53,227 bases of DNA from Bacteroidetes bacterium ADurb.Bin008 (GCA_002071445.1 MWFE01000014.1:1-53227), one strand, 5' to 3'; numbered from the stretch's first letter, positions 1 through 10,149 are shown. Translations and numbers: made by a program. Notes: generated from the sequence alone by a model not told the origin.

Positions 1-5
1 CAAAG

Positions 6-410
6 TTAGAAAAGAATGAATACGGTTGTTGAACCATCTATACGAAAGTCCGATTTATAGGGGGTCAAACCAGTATCTAGCCAAGGAAACTCGTCTATAA
101 ATATGACTTTCTTTTGCTTTGATTTGGAACGGCTAATTCGCTTTTCCAGTGCTTCAAAAGCAGAATACCAATCTTTGGGTATTTCGCTGTTCTTTAGAGC
201 CAACGACTTGGAAAAATTGCGTAATTGGTCTCTCATATCACCTTGGTAAAGCCCTGTTACCTCAAAAAAGAGCTCTTTTCTAAATAATTCACGTACTAAA
301 AAAGTTTTTCCTACCCTACGACGACCGTACAATGCGATTAGCTCAGAACGCTTGCTACCGTACACTTTTTGAAAACTTTTTATTTCCTCCTGTCTCCCAA
401 TTATTGTCAT
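6..410 (-). pseudogene. Truncated AAA-type ATPase (archaeal-type ATPase/DUF234 superfamily), N-terminal fragment
   Basis: This is the N-terminal part of a P-loop ATPase of the kind usually about 400-500 residues long. The Walker A motif GRRRVGKTFL and the Walker B-like FIDEFPWLDT are intact, but the expected continuation after WLDT is replaced by about 20 unrelated residues and a stop at 6-8. The frame also opens at 446, but MTIIGRQEEI at 410 fits the family N-terminus. A TACCTTTG -7-like element at 433-440, read on the minus strand, would place transcription start just upstream of 410. The break at about base 85 could be a frameshift, a deletion or an insertion whose body lies left of the window. 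Relatives bind ATP, and their cellular role is poorly defined. I infer the fragment is not functional. Confidence 0.6.
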
Positions 411-545
411 TTTATTTGGAATCATATTACGCCAAAGGTACAACATTTTATTAGTTTTGGCGAAATATAATTTTTTTTTTAAAGTGCTACAAGGCTTTCA
501 AACTGCTTTGTCTCCCAACAACTAAAGTGCAGGGGCATAGTTCAT

Positions 546-646
546 GGTTCGTGGTACGAGATGCATGATGCGGGGTGCGAGGTACGGGTTGCGTAATGCG
601 GGGTGCGAGGTACGAGTTGCGTAATGCGGGGTGCGAGGTACGAGTT
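546..646. repeat. 28-bp tandem repeat, about 3.6 copies
   Basis: Three adjacent 28-bp units lie at 563-590, 591-618 and 619-646, with a partial degenerate unit from 546. Units two and three are identical. The core is GCGGGGTGCGAGGTACG. There are no spacers between units, so this is a tandem array and not a CRISPR. It lies in a gene-free stretch between the ATPase remnant and sbcD. Confidence 0.8.
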
Positions 647-683
647 AATTGCTCATTGACAGACTTCGTCTCTGCGGTTAAAA

Positions 684-776
684 TGAATAAGCGAATCAGC
701 GAATTAACGTCCCGACTCGTAAGGATTACGAATTAACGAATTAACGCATAGGCAAATCAACGAATTTGCGAATTGC
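684..776. repeat. Degenerate short-word repeats (GCGAATcaGCGAATTAACG type)
   Basis: The words GCGAAT and CGAATTAACG recur several times, giving a low-complexity, text-like stretch. Together with the tandem array at 546-646 it fills the 447-899 gap upstream of sbcD. I see no coding potential or clear promoter in that gap. Confidence 0.55.
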
Positions 777-899
777 TCACATCATGCAATATACCATTTA
801 TAGTTATTTTAAGTTCTATAATCAACTAGTATTCAGGTCTAATTTGTAACCTTTTTCATTTTTTTTCGTATGTACTATCCATTACAAAAAAATGGTCCC

Positions 900-2105
900 A
901 TGAGAATTTTACATACTTCCGATTGGCATCTGGGTAAACGGCTGGATTTCTACTCGCGTTTTGAAGAGCAGAAAGCGGTACTGGATGAAATTGTACAGAT
1001 AGCCCATGAAAAAGGGGTGGATATGGTGATTGTGGCCGGAGATCTATTCGACAACTTCACCCCCTCCAACGAGGCCATGGAGTTACTTTACAAAACCCTT
1101 AACCGTTTGGCAAAACACGGGCAAGTGCCCGTGGTGGCCATCGCCGGCAATCATGATTCGCCCGACAGAATTAATGTTCCGGATGTTTTTGCCAGAGAAA
1201 ACGGAGTCCTCTTTGTAGGCTATCCCACCGATACCGTACCCCTTTTGAGTATTGAAGATGGCTTTAGCATCACCAAATCCGACGAAGGGTTTGTTGAGCT
1301 TCAACTGCCCAAATACAACTATCCTATTCGGTTGTTACACACCGCTTTTGCCAATGAGGTGAGGCTTAAGGAATGTTTTACCGATGATAAGGAGAGTTCC
1401 CTACAAACGGCTTTGGCCGGCCGATGGAAAGAATTGGCAACCCACCATTGCGATGATAAAGGGGTGAATATTCTTACCACACATCTTTTTGTGCAAGAGA
1501 AGGGCGGGCAAGAACTTGAAGAACCCGATGGCGAAAGACCCATAAAAATTGGTAATGCCGAGTTGCTCTATTCCAACATAATACCCCAAGAGATTCAGTA
1601 TGCTGCCTTAGGGCATTTGCATAGCTTGCAGAATGTGGGGCAGTTTCAACCCGTTTACTATAGCGGTTCTATTTTACGTTACTCTTTTACTGAGGCTTAT
1701 CAGCAAAAATATGTGGTAATAGCCGATATGGAGCCGGGCAAGAAACCTGTAATTGAGACGGTACCCATATCCGGAGGAAAAGAGTTGGAGCGTAAAACAT
1801 TCGACTCGGTAGCCAAGGCTGTGGAATGGCTTCGGGCCAATGAGGATGTACTGGTGGAGCTAACCATGGAAACCGATGAGTTTTTAACAGCTCGGGAGCA
1901 TAAGGAAATTCATGATGCGCATAATGGTATAATTTTTCTTATCCCAAAAGTAAAAAATTTACAAAGTAGCGAGAATAGTGCAAAGGAAATAGACCTCACT
2001 AAGGATATAACCACTCTTTTTAGGGAGTATTTCGTTTCTGCCAAAAAACAGGAGCCCAATGAGGAGATAATGAATTTGTTTAAAGAAATTTTGGAAAGCC
2101 AATGA
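900..2105 (+). CDS. sbcD: Exonuclease SbcD (Mre11-type nuclease subunit)
   Basis: This is the nuclease subunit of the SbcCD (Mre11-Rad50-like) complex, which cleaves hairpins and trims protein-blocked DNA ends. From the ATG at 900 the protein has 401 residues and opens with MRILHTSDWHLG, the first metal-binding motif (D8, H10). GDLFD near residue 47, GNHD near 83-86 and GHLH near 238-241 complete the calcineurin-like phosphoesterase set. The frame also opens at 870, but the extra ten residues do not belong to the family. The stop overlaps the sbcC start by four bases (ATGA), indicating translational coupling. The length is close to that of E. coli SbcD. Confidence 0.95.
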   Translation: MRILHTSDWHLGKRLDFYSRFEEQKAVLDEIVQIAHEKGVDMVIVAGDLFDNFTPSNEAMELLYKTLNRLAKHGQVPVVAIAGNHDSPDRINVPDVFARENGVLFVGYPTDTVPLLSIEDGFSITKSDEGFVELQLPKYNYPIRLLHTAFANEVRLKECFTDDKESSLQTALAGRWKELATHHCDDKGVNILTTHLFVQEKGGQELEEPDGERPIKIGNAELLYSNIIPQEIQYAALGHLHSLQNVGQFQPVYYSGSILRYSFTEAYQQKYVVIADMEPGKKPVIETVPISGGKELERKTFDSVAKAVEWLRANEDVLVELTMETDEFLTAREHKEIHDAHNGIIFLIPKVKNLQSSENSAKEIDLTKDITTLFREYFVSAKKQEPNEEIMNLFKEILESQ

Positions 2106-5100
2106 TACCACTAAAACTAACTTTTCAGGGGCTCTACTCCTATCAGGAGAAGCAGGTGATAGATTTTGAACAGCTTACATCGGCAGGAATATTTGGGATT
2201 TTTGGGAATACGGGTTCGGGTAAATCGGCAATACTTGAAGCCATATCCTATGCTTTGTACGGAGAAATTGAAAGGCTCCATCAAAGGGAAAAAAGGGCTT
2301 ATAATATGCTAAACCTCAGGTCTGATAAATGCGAACTGGATTTTGAATTTTTAAACTTTAAAAATGAGAAGTACAGGGTTACTCGGTCATTTAGGCGTAA
2401 TTCGAGAAACTATAATGAAGTTACATCAGGGGATACAATCTTTTACAAATATGAATCTCAGGGTTGGGTGCCTATACAATCTTCTGCAGAGGAGATATTA
2501 AATATCAGCTATAGCAATTTTAAAAGAACCATTATTATTCCCCAGGGGCAATTTAAGGAGTTTTTGGAGTTGGGGGCAACCGACAGAACCAGAATGCTGG
2601 AAGAGATTTTCCAGCTGAGCAGATTTGATTTGTATGGTAAAGCAACCCAACTTGGTAATGAAACAACAGAGCAACTTAATAGAGTTGAGGGTGAACTGAA
2701 GGCCTATGAGAAAGTTTCGAAAGAGGGTATAGCCGAGCAAAAGGAGGAGTACGAAAAAGAGAACATAGCCTATGAAACCCGTAAACAAGGGTTTGAAAAA
2801 GTTGAAACCCAATACCAGCAGCTAAAAAGAGTAAAGGAGAGTTTTGACCTATTAGCGAAAGAGAAAAGTCAGTTTAAACAGATGGAGACCCTAAAGCAGG
2901 GTATGGAGGAGCTGGAAAAGAGGGTGAATGAATTCGAAAAAATATCCTCGACCTTCAACCCCTTATTAAAGGAAAGAGTTGATTTAAAAACCAATATCTC
3001 AAAGAGAAACAAGGAATTAGATGAGGAGAAAGCGAGCCATGAAGCCATTGAAAAAAAACTGAATAAACAAGAGGAACTATTGGTAAAAATTCAACCCTAT
3101 TTCGAGAAATTAAACGAGTACAGAAAAGAGGAAACGGAATATAAGTACGTTATGAATGCCAAGCAGGCTTCAGCAACTGCCCTAAAAATTAAAAAAGAGA
3201 TTGAAGTTCAAAGTGAGGCGTTGAAAAAGAGGAAGATGGAAATTGATTCATTGGCACAACTAATCAAATCAAAAGAAGAACAGGTTATCGGCAAGAAAAA
3301 GGGGGTAATTGATTCCTCTATTTTAATGAATGTGAGCAACTGGTTTTTGAAAAACAGAAGCCTGAAAGAAGATTTGGGTAAAATTGAGGATAGATTAAAC
3401 GATGAGACAGAAAGGATAGATCAATTGCTTGATGAGCTAAAGGGGATTGGCGTAACGGTGGAAAATTATGAAGATTTCTTCTCGGAAAAATTGGAACAGC
3501 TAAAAATTCAACAGGAAAAAGCCCAAAAGCGCAAGGATGACCTGACCCTACAACAAAAGCTGGCCGACTATAGCCATGCGCTTCATAATGGAGAACCGTG
3601 CCCTCTTTGCGGATCGGAGGAACACCCAAATGTTGTGCAGGTTGAGGATGTCAGTCAAAACATTGCAACGGTTGAGAGAGAGATAAAGCTACTACAAAAC
3701 AGAGAAGCTGAATTACAAAAACAGCGCAATAACGCTGGTAAGTTGGCAGCAACTATTAGCACAAATCAGCAGCAAAAAGCCACCGACGAAAAAGAGCTGG
3801 CTGAGTTAAAGGCTCAATTACACAAACACGCAGAATACTTTGTATGGACAGATTTTGATAAGGATAACTTTGAAGAGTTTGAAACCAAACGGCAAGAGTC
3901 GGAAAGCATCTCAAAGCAAATTGCCACCCTTGAGCAAGAGGTTGTGGAGAGTAGAAAAAAGCTGGAAAACCTTCAAAAAAGGGTGGAGAGTGAAGAGCAA
4001 GGGCTAAATACATTTCGCATTAAGCAAAGTGAGGCAGAGACAGCGGTAGAGATAAATAAGCAGAACTTAACAGTTCTTAATTTTGATGATTTTGATGACT
4101 TTTCTCCGGAACAAATTGAGGAGAAGGCCAAGAGTCTAAAACAGAAAAACGATAGAATTGAGCAAGAGCATAAGGAGATAACCGAGTCCATATCAACACT
4201 TAAACCTAAACTCTCAGCAAAAGAGGCTTCTATTGAAGCCATCACAAAGCAGATTGAAGAGGAGGGTGAGAAGTTGGAAGAAGTTGAGCAGAGTATAAAC
4301 CGTGAATGTGAAAAGTTGGGCATTTCTCAGGAAAGGGTTTTAGAGGCGGTTGCCCAATCCATAGATATTCCGGCTGAGCGAAAAAAGATTCAAGATTTTA
4401 AGTTTGATTATATGACGCTGAAGAATAAAATTGAGGGGTTGGAAAAAGAACTGGCTGAGGTAGAGTTTAGCCAAGAAAATTATGCCAAAGTGGAAAAGGA
4501 ATACCAAGTGGGTAAAGAGGTTTTGGATCAACTCAACGAGAAGTTGATTGGCCTAAGGAATGAGATTGCTCGATGGGAGAGCGAACTGTTAAAAAAAGAG
4601 GAACTTCTTAAAATACATACTGAACTGAGTAATAGAAGTGAGATTATTAAAGTACTGAAGCAGCTATTCACAGCGAAAGGTTTTGTAAACTATATATCGG
4701 GTATCTACTTGCGTCAACTATGTGATCAGGCCAATGTTAGGTTCCATAGAATAACTCGAAATAACCTGAGTTTACAGGTAAATGAAGTCAATAATTTTGA
4801 AATTATCGACTATCTCAATGGAGGTAATAGCCGAAGTGTAAAAACCCTATCCGGAGGACAAACTTTTCAGGCATCATTGAGTTTAGCGTTGGCATTGGCC
4901 GATAGCGTACAGGCTAAATCTAAAACAACGAACAACTTTTTCTTTATTGATGAGGGGTTTGGTACACAAGATCCCGATTCGGTAAATCTCATTTTTGAGA
5001 CGCTACGTAATTTAAACAGAGAGAATAAAATAGTGGGGATTATCTCTCACGTTGATGAGTTGAAAGAGCGTATCCCCTCATCGTTAGTTGTTACAAAAGA

Positions 5101-5137
5101 TGATGAAAAGGGAAGTATGGTGAGGCCGACATTTTAA
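2102..5137 (+). CDS. sbcC: Exonuclease SbcC (Rad50-type ATPase subunit)
   Basis: This is the SMC-like ATPase partner of SbcD. The 1011-residue protein begins with an ATP-binding half carrying GNTGSGKS (about residues 35-42). A very long Glu/Lys-rich coiled coil follows, interrupted near residues 500-503 by the zinc hook CPLC that joins two subunits. A returning coiled coil leads to the second ATPase half, with signature LSGGQ near 916 and Walker B FFFIDEGFG near 950. The size is similar to E. coli SbcC. It overlaps sbcD by four bases, so the two are presumably cotranslated. The complex acts on double-strand ends, palindromes and hairpins. Confidence 0.95.
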   Translation: MIPLKLTFQGLYSYQEKQVIDFEQLTSAGIFGIFGNTGSGKSAILEAISYALYGEIERLHQREKRAYNMLNLRSDKCELDFEFLNFKNEKYRVTRSFRRNSRNYNEVTSGDTIFYKYESQGWVPIQSSAEEILNISYSNFKRTIIIPQGQFKEFLELGATDRTRMLEEIFQLSRFDLYGKATQLGNETTEQLNRVEGELKAYEKVSKEGIAEQKEEYEKENIAYETRKQGFEKVETQYQQLKRVKESFDLLAKEKSQFKQMETLKQGMEELEKRVNEFEKISSTFNPLLKERVDLKTNISKRNKELDEEKASHEAIEKKLNKQEELLVKIQPYFEKLNEYRKEETEYKYVMNAKQASATALKIKKEIEVQSEALKKRKMEIDSLAQLIKSKEEQVIGKKKGVIDSSILMNVSNWFLKNRSLKEDLGKIEDRLNDETERIDQLLDELKGIGVTVENYEDFFSEKLEQLKIQQEKAQKRKDDLTLQQKLADYSHALHNGEPCPLCGSEEHPNVVQVEDVSQNIATVEREIKLLQNREAELQKQRNNAGKLAATISTNQQQKATDEKELAELKAQLHKHAEYFVWTDFDKDNFEEFETKRQESESISKQIATLEQEVVESRKKLENLQKRVESEEQGLNTFRIKQSEAETAVEINKQNLTVLNFDDFDDFSPEQIEEKAKSLKQKNDRIEQEHKEITESISTLKPKLSAKEASIEAITKQIEEEGEKLEEVEQSINRECEKLGISQERVLEAVAQSIDIPAERKKIQDFKFDYMTLKNKIEGLEKELAEVEFSQENYAKVEKEYQVGKEVLDQLNEKLIGLRNEIARWESELLKKEELLKIHTELSNRSEIIKVLKQLFTAKGFVNYISGIYLRQLCDQANVRFHRITRNNLSLQVNEVNNFEIIDYLNGGNSRSVKTLSGGQTFQASLSLALALADSVQAKSKTTNNFFFIDEGFGTQDPDSVNLIFETLRNLNRENKIVGIISHVDELKERIPSSLVVTKDDEKGSMVRPTF

Positions 5138-5381
5138 TTGACACTATCCCATAAAGTGTGTAAGTACAATCAGAGGGTTTTGCTTTAGAACTGGACCCTT
5201 TCGGCAAAAAAAGTTTGTTTGACCATAAGCGTTTCATGTCTCACATAACTCATAAACCCTCAATCATTTGTCATTTTTTTAATGTATATGTCTAAAAATC
5301 AAGGAGAAATTTGTAACATTATTTATTTTTTCCCGTACTCATATTTGTAATAGGTTTTTTGTGGTGTTTTTTATTTAAACA

Positions 5382-5463
5382 GTAAATAGGAGTCTATGAG
5401 AAAAAGGCAGCTGGTTCAAACAGCATTCAAGTTTAAACAGACTCAGCTGCCTTTGCTATTTAC
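5382..5463. promoter_or_regulatory. Nested interrupted inverted repeat between sbcC and recD
   Basis: Outer arms GTAAATAG (5382-5389) and CTATTTAC (5456-5463) flank inner arms AAAGGCAGCTG (5403-5413) and CAGCTGCCTTT (5444-5454). Both pairs are perfect complements. The left side carries a 13-nt bulge and the loop is 30 nt, containing the palindrome GTTTAAAC at 5431-5438. It lies about 70 bp before recD. It may terminate sbcDC transcription, act as a leader structure for recDCB, or be a remnant of a mobile sequence. The rest of 5138-5531 is AT-rich and shows nothing else I can name. Confidence 0.55.
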
Positions 5464-5531
5464 ACACCAACTTTCCTTTAGCAGCAGTTGCTGCAAGCCC
5501 AATTATCTCTTTTAAACATTAACCGTTGCCT

Positions 5532-7103
5532 ATGAAAAATTCATCATTGGATGTCCATAATGTGTTTGCTAACCGCTTTAAAGGGTGCGAGGCTCTGGCT
5601 TACGCCCTGTCGTCCAAGCTGCAGGATGGGAATATGTGTATCAACATAGAAGATTACATCAACAACCCCGACGACCACACCCGAAATCCGTTTTTTACTG
5701 AACCCGACGAGTTTAAGGCGCAAACTGCTGAAGGTGCTTACGTTACCCACAACCCCGATGTGCTAAAGCCCTTTGTGGTGGTAGATGGCAGGGCATACCT
5801 GCAGCGGTATTACCGCTACGAAACGGAGATAATTGAAAACATCAAACGGTTGAGAGATAACTTCCATATTATAACCGGTGGCCCCGGTACCGGGAAAACA
5901 TATAGTATTACGGGTTTGCTTATTGAGATGGTGGGCGAAAACCCGGACCTGAAAATTGCCCTTGCTGCTCCCACAGGTAAGGCGGCTGCACGAATGAACG
6001 AGTCCATTAAGCAGAATGTTGAAAACAGGGCCGACCTGAATGAAAAAGTAAAAGAGGTGCTTACGCAGCTGAAAGCCAAAACACTGCACCGGCTGCTGGG
6101 TTCTTTGCCCAATACCGTTTTTTTTAAACACAATGTCCAAAACCGCTTACCCTACGATATAGTGATTGTGGACGAGTGCTCAATGATTGACGGGCCGCTT
6201 ATGGCCAAGCTGCTCAATGCCATTGGCAGCAGCACCCTGCTTTACCTTCTGGGCGATAAGGATCAGCTGGCATCGGTGGAAGCGGGCTCGGTATTTGGCG
6301 ATATTTGTCGTGCAAGGGATTCACGGCCACTCAAAGCTAGAGTGGAGGTGAAAACCGAAAGCCACCGGTTTGATGCCCATAAGGGCATTGGCAAGTTTAG
6401 CCAGGCGGTAATTGAAGGCAACTGCAATTTGGAAGATTTTACCAACGATGAGCAGGTAACCATCAATACGGAATATGATGAAGCACTATTTAAGGAGTAT
6501 GCCATTAAATATCAAGATTATATTATCGAACCAGATATTAAATTGGCGCTTGCCAAACTGAATGAGGTGCGTTTCTTGTGTGCCACCCGCGAGTTTGACC
6601 ATAGCGTGGACGAGTACAATAAAAAGATTCAGGACTATTTAAAGAGAAAGGTAGAAGGGTTTAAACCCAAAGCAGAGGGGTTTTACCATAATCAACCCAT
6701 TATAATCACCCAAAACGACTACACACACCAAATTTTCAATGGCGATGTGGCCATTATCAGGGAATGTGAAAAGGATGGTCGTACTGAAATGGTAGCCCAT
6801 TTTGAGGATATGGATGGGGGCATAAAAACCATCCCTGCGCACTACCTCAACCACTACCAAACCATGTTTGCCATGACCATCCACAAGAGTCAGGGCTCTG
6901 AGTTTAATCATGTTATGGTGGTATTGCCCGAAAAAAAGGGGCGCCAACTGCTAACCCGAGAGTTGCTATACACGGCAGTAACACGAGCCAGAGAACGGGT
7001 GGCTATCATGTCAACCAGCGAAACTTTAGCCCTAAGCATGGAGAAAACTGTAAACCGTGCATCGGGCATAACCCAACGTTTTAACAGCCTAAAAGATGAA
7101 TAG
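5532..7103 (+). CDS. recD: Exodeoxyribonuclease V alpha subunit, RecD helicase
   Basis: This is the 5'-3' helicase subunit of RecBCD, which processes double-strand DNA ends. The protein has 523 residues from the ATG at 5532 (an in-frame TTG at 5526 is also possible). Walker A GGPGTGKT lies near residue 116, followed by AAPTGKAAARM, the Walker B-like VIVDECSMID and LLGDKDQL. C-terminal superfamily-1 motifs are TIHKSQGSEF and YTAVTRARERV. It is somewhat shorter than E. coli RecD (608 residues). Adjacency to recC and recB shows it is a true RecD and not a free-standing RecD2. It overlaps the recC start by eight bases. Confidence 0.92.
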   Translation: MKNSSLDVHNVFANRFKGCEALAYALSSKLQDGNMCINIEDYINNPDDHTRNPFFTEPDEFKAQTAEGAYVTHNPDVLKPFVVVDGRAYLQRYYRYETEIIENIKRLRDNFHIITGGPGTGKTYSITGLLIEMVGENPDLKIALAAPTGKAAARMNESIKQNVENRADLNEKVKEVLTQLKAKTLHRLLGSLPNTVFFKHNVQNRLPYDIVIVDECSMIDGPLMAKLLNAIGSSTLLYLLGDKDQLASVEAGSVFGDICRARDSRPLKARVEVKTESHRFDAHKGIGKFSQAVIEGNCNLEDFTNDEQVTINTEYDEALFKEYAIKYQDYIIEPDIKLALAKLNEVRFLCATREFDHSVDEYNKKIQDYLKRKVEGFKPKAEGFYHNQPIIITQNDYTHQIFNGDVAIIRECEKDGRTEMVAHFEDMDGGIKTIPAHYLNHYQTMFAMTIHKSQGSEFNHVMVVLPEKKGRQLLTRELLYTAVTRARERVAIMSTSETLALSMEKTVNRASGITQRFNSLKDE

Positions 7104-10100
7104 CATGCTATACAGTTCCAATAACCTAAATTTTCTCTGCGAGAAGTTATCGCATCACCTCAGCAGCCCTTTGGACAACCCTTTTCAGCGTGAGGTAATT
7201 GTTACGCAAACCATGGGGATGGAGATGTGGCTAAAAACCAATTTGGCGCACAAGCAGGGCGTGGTGGCGCATGTTCAGTTTATGAACCCCAATGGGCTAT
7301 TGTGGGAGTTGCAAAAACTGTTACTAACCGACAACCAGCAGATTAATGCGCATACCATTAGGTTTAAACTTTTTGCCCTGTTAGATAGCAACGATTTTAA
7401 AGCAAAGTTTCCTGAAGTGGCTAAGTATTACAAAGATAATCACCTAAAACGCATTCAGCTGGCCAGTAAGCTCACCACCCTGTTTGACCACTACCAGGTG
7501 TTTCGGCCAGAAATGGTAGAGGGTTGGGAAAGCGACGCATTGCAAAACAAGGATAGCGCTGCCGAGCAGTGGCAACAGTGGCTGTGGAAACGGTTACAGT
7601 TGGAATCGCAAAAGAGCATTGTGCAAAAACTGGTGGAAGCCATCAATCAACGCCCCGATGAAGTAAAAGAGCATTTTCCACGAATATCTGTTTTTGCACT
7701 CACAACCGGCAATACATTCCATTTGCAACTGCTCAAAAAACTATCGGAAATCACTCAGGTTGATATGTATTTGCAGCTACCCTCGGCAGAGGCAGAGCAT
7801 AAAAACCCTTTGCTGAAGAGCATGGGGCTTAAAACTAAAGAATTGAGGGATTTGGTGGAAGAGCATTATCAAAAGCCTATGCCTTTCGAACCGCATTTGA
7901 ATGGTCAAACCACCACATTGGGTAAACTACAGAGTCAGATAGTTGAAAATAAAGCACGCGAAGAAGCCTTTACTGATGATGGTTCCATTTATATCAACTC
8001 ATGCTACACGCCGGTAAGGGAAGTGGAGTGCCTGTACAACTTCTTGCTAAACCTTTTTGAGCAGGATAAAGAGCTGCAGCCCTCTGATATACTAATTACC
8101 ACCACACAGCTGGATAAGTATGTGCCCTATTTGAGGGCAGTATTCCGAAACGCACCGGTGCGCCTGCCCATGATGATTTCCGGAGCAACCAGTAATACCG
8201 AGGATTCCATTGTGTCGGCACTGGAGCATATTATGCGATTTTCCACTGACGACCTCACCGCCGAGCGGGTAATGTCACTGCTGGAACAGCAGCGCATACA
8301 GCAGCGAATGGGCATTGAGGATACGGTGTATGTGAGGGATGTGCTGCAGAAGGCAAATATTCGTTTTGGCATTGAAAACAATAAGGAAGATGATACCGTG
8401 TATGTGAGCTGGAGCTACGGATTGGATAAGCTGCTGCTGGGCTACGCCATGTACACCGACCAGGAGTTTGGCATTGACGGCGACCTGACCCTTTACCCAT
8501 ACCAGGATGCAGAGGCATCGGCCAGCTACGATTTATTACGCCTTAAGGCGTTTGTGGATAAATTGCAGGCAATTCAGGAAGAAAAAGAAAAACCCAGAAC
8601 TCTTGAGCAATGGAAAACTTTTCTGCTTGAGGTAATGGACTACCTGATATTTTACGACGATTTTAACAAGGACGATCGGGCATCGGTAAACGATATATAC
8701 CGCGCATTAAACTATATAGGCAAGATTGAGTACGACCAGGAGGTGCCTTTTGAGGTGTTTTTAGAGGAACTGGATACCAACTTCTTCCTTGATGTCAGGG
8801 AGGTAAAACTGAACACGGGTAATATGACGGTTACCAAACCCTATGCTGTTAAGGGGATTCCCTACAAGGTGGTGTGTATATTGGGGTTGGATAATGACGT
8901 GTTCCCACGTCAGGATAGGTATATGAGCTTCGACCTGTTGGGTGAGGAGTATAAGTTGGGTGATAGAAGTTTGAAGGAGACCGACAAAAGCCTATTCCTC
9001 GACCTGATACTGGCTGCACAGCAGAAACTATACATTAGCTACATTGGGCAAAGTGTAAAGAATAATGCCGTCATACCTTCGTCCATTGTAACCGACTCGC
9101 TGGTGAATTACCTCAGCATACCCGAGCTAATAACCAAGCAGCCATTACACGGCTATAGCCGGCAATACAATAAGGATAACCCCAAGCTGTTCACCTATCT
9201 CTATGGGGAATCAGGTGTGGAGAAACCAACATTAAAGGAGAGAACCTCTCCTAAGGAAAAATCTCAACATGAAACATCCATTAAAGAGTTCCTCGCTTTT
9301 ATAAAGGACCCCGTAGAATGGTACTTTCACCATGTGTTAAACATCTATTATGAGGGCTTAAAAGAAGAACTACCTGAACATGAGGTGTTTGAATTAGACA
9401 ACCTGCAAACTTGGATAGTAAAAAATGATTTAATGACCTTAACTGAAGAAGAGGAAAAAGATTATCTCTTAAAATATAAGAAGGAGGGCAAGTTACCCTT
9501 GGGTATCAGCGGGGAGGTGGAGTTGGAAAAACTGAAAAAAGAGATCGAACCCATAAAATCCACCTATTCGCGTTTAGTAAACGGACGCCAAGAGAAGCAT
9601 GTGGATATAAAGATTACCATAAACAACACCATTCTTTCGGGTATTATGGGTGGTATTTTTGATCGTGAGTTTATAGCTTATGCGGTTTCTACTTCTAAAT
9701 ACAGCCAAAAAAAGTATAAGGCACTTGCATACGTACAAGCATTACTTTTAGCACAAAAAGGATACATAAGCAGGGCGGTATTTATCGATAAGGATGGTGC
9801 AGAAGTACCCTTGCCCATTGAGCCCTCAACTGTTGAAGATAAGTTAAACACCCTTTTACGATTTTTTGACGAAGCCCATAGCAATCTGTTTATCTTCACT
9901 ATAAAAGCATTTGAGAAAACTAGGGAAAGAGTTAAAATCGTTCATCCAGAGACTGAGGCAGAAGCCAGAATAAGGATGGTAAAGGAAAATTTTTGGAACG
10001 AAGCCTATCCTTATGAAAAGGAAGGAGTTTTTCCTGATTTATATCTACGAAAAATAATAGAAGATCCTGCATATGAGGAATTTGGCGAACATCATGTAGC

Positions 10101-10137
10101 ACAAATAATACGATTTGGAAATACTCTTAACCTTTAG
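7096..10137 (+). CDS. recC: Exodeoxyribonuclease V gamma subunit, RecC
   Basis: RecC is the scaffold of RecBCD. It splits the DNA duplex and, in E. coli, recognises Chi. The 1013-residue protein shows family features: TQTMGMEMWLK near the N-terminus, YTPVREVECLYNFLL, and a C-terminal inactive-nuclease region with DPVEWYFHHVLNIYY. Two starts are possible. The ATG at 7096 overlaps recD by eight bases. The ATG at 7105 gives MLYSSNNL, which lines up better with E. coli RecC (ML..YHSN). The Chi-recognition specificity cannot be predicted from sequence by eye. The gene ends 12 bases before recB. Confidence 0.9.
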   Translation: MNSMLYSSNNLNFLCEKLSHHLSSPLDNPFQREVIVTQTMGMEMWLKTNLAHKQGVVAHVQFMNPNGLLWELQKLLLTDNQQINAHTIRFKLFALLDSNDFKAKFPEVAKYYKDNHLKRIQLASKLTTLFDHYQVFRPEMVEGWESDALQNKDSAAEQWQQWLWKRLQLESQKSIVQKLVEAINQRPDEVKEHFPRISVFALTTGNTFHLQLLKKLSEITQVDMYLQLPSAEAEHKNPLLKSMGLKTKELRDLVEEHYQKPMPFEPHLNGQTTTLGKLQSQIVENKAREEAFTDDGSIYINSCYTPVREVECLYNFLLNLFEQDKELQPSDILITTTQLDKYVPYLRAVFRNAPVRLPMMISGATSNTEDSIVSALEHIMRFSTDDLTAERVMSLLEQQRIQQRMGIEDTVYVRDVLQKANIRFGIENNKEDDTVYVSWSYGLDKLLLGYAMYTDQEFGIDGDLTLYPYQDAEASASYDLLRLKAFVDKLQAIQEEKEKPRTLEQWKTFLLEVMDYLIFYDDFNKDDRASVNDIYRALNYIGKIEYDQEVPFEVFLEELDTNFFLDVREVKLNTGNMTVTKPYAVKGIPYKVVCILGLDNDVFPRQDRYMSFDLLGEEYKLGDRSLKETDKSLFLDLILAAQQKLYISYIGQSVKNNAVIPSSIVTDSLVNYLSIPELITKQPLHGYSRQYNKDNPKLFTYLYGESGVEKPTLKERTSPKEKSQHETSIKEFLAFIKDPVEWYFHHVLNIYYEGLKEELPEHEVFELDNLQTWIVKNDLMTLTEEEEKDYLLKYKKEGKLPLGISGEVELEKLKKEIEPIKSTYSRLVNGRQEKHVDIKITINNTILSGIMGGIFDREFIAYAVSTSKYSQKKYKALAYVQALLLAQKGYISRAVFIDKDGAEVPLPIEPSTVEDKLNTLLRFFDEAHSNLFIFTIKAFEKTRERVKIVHPETEAEARIRMVKENFWNEAYPYEKEGVFPDLYLRKIIEDPAYEEFGEHHVAQIIRFGNTLNL

Positions 10138-10149
10138 ACAGTATATACC

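Noticed and set aside
546..646. CRISPR-like array
   Set aside because: Units are directly adjacent with no spacers, and no cas genes are present.
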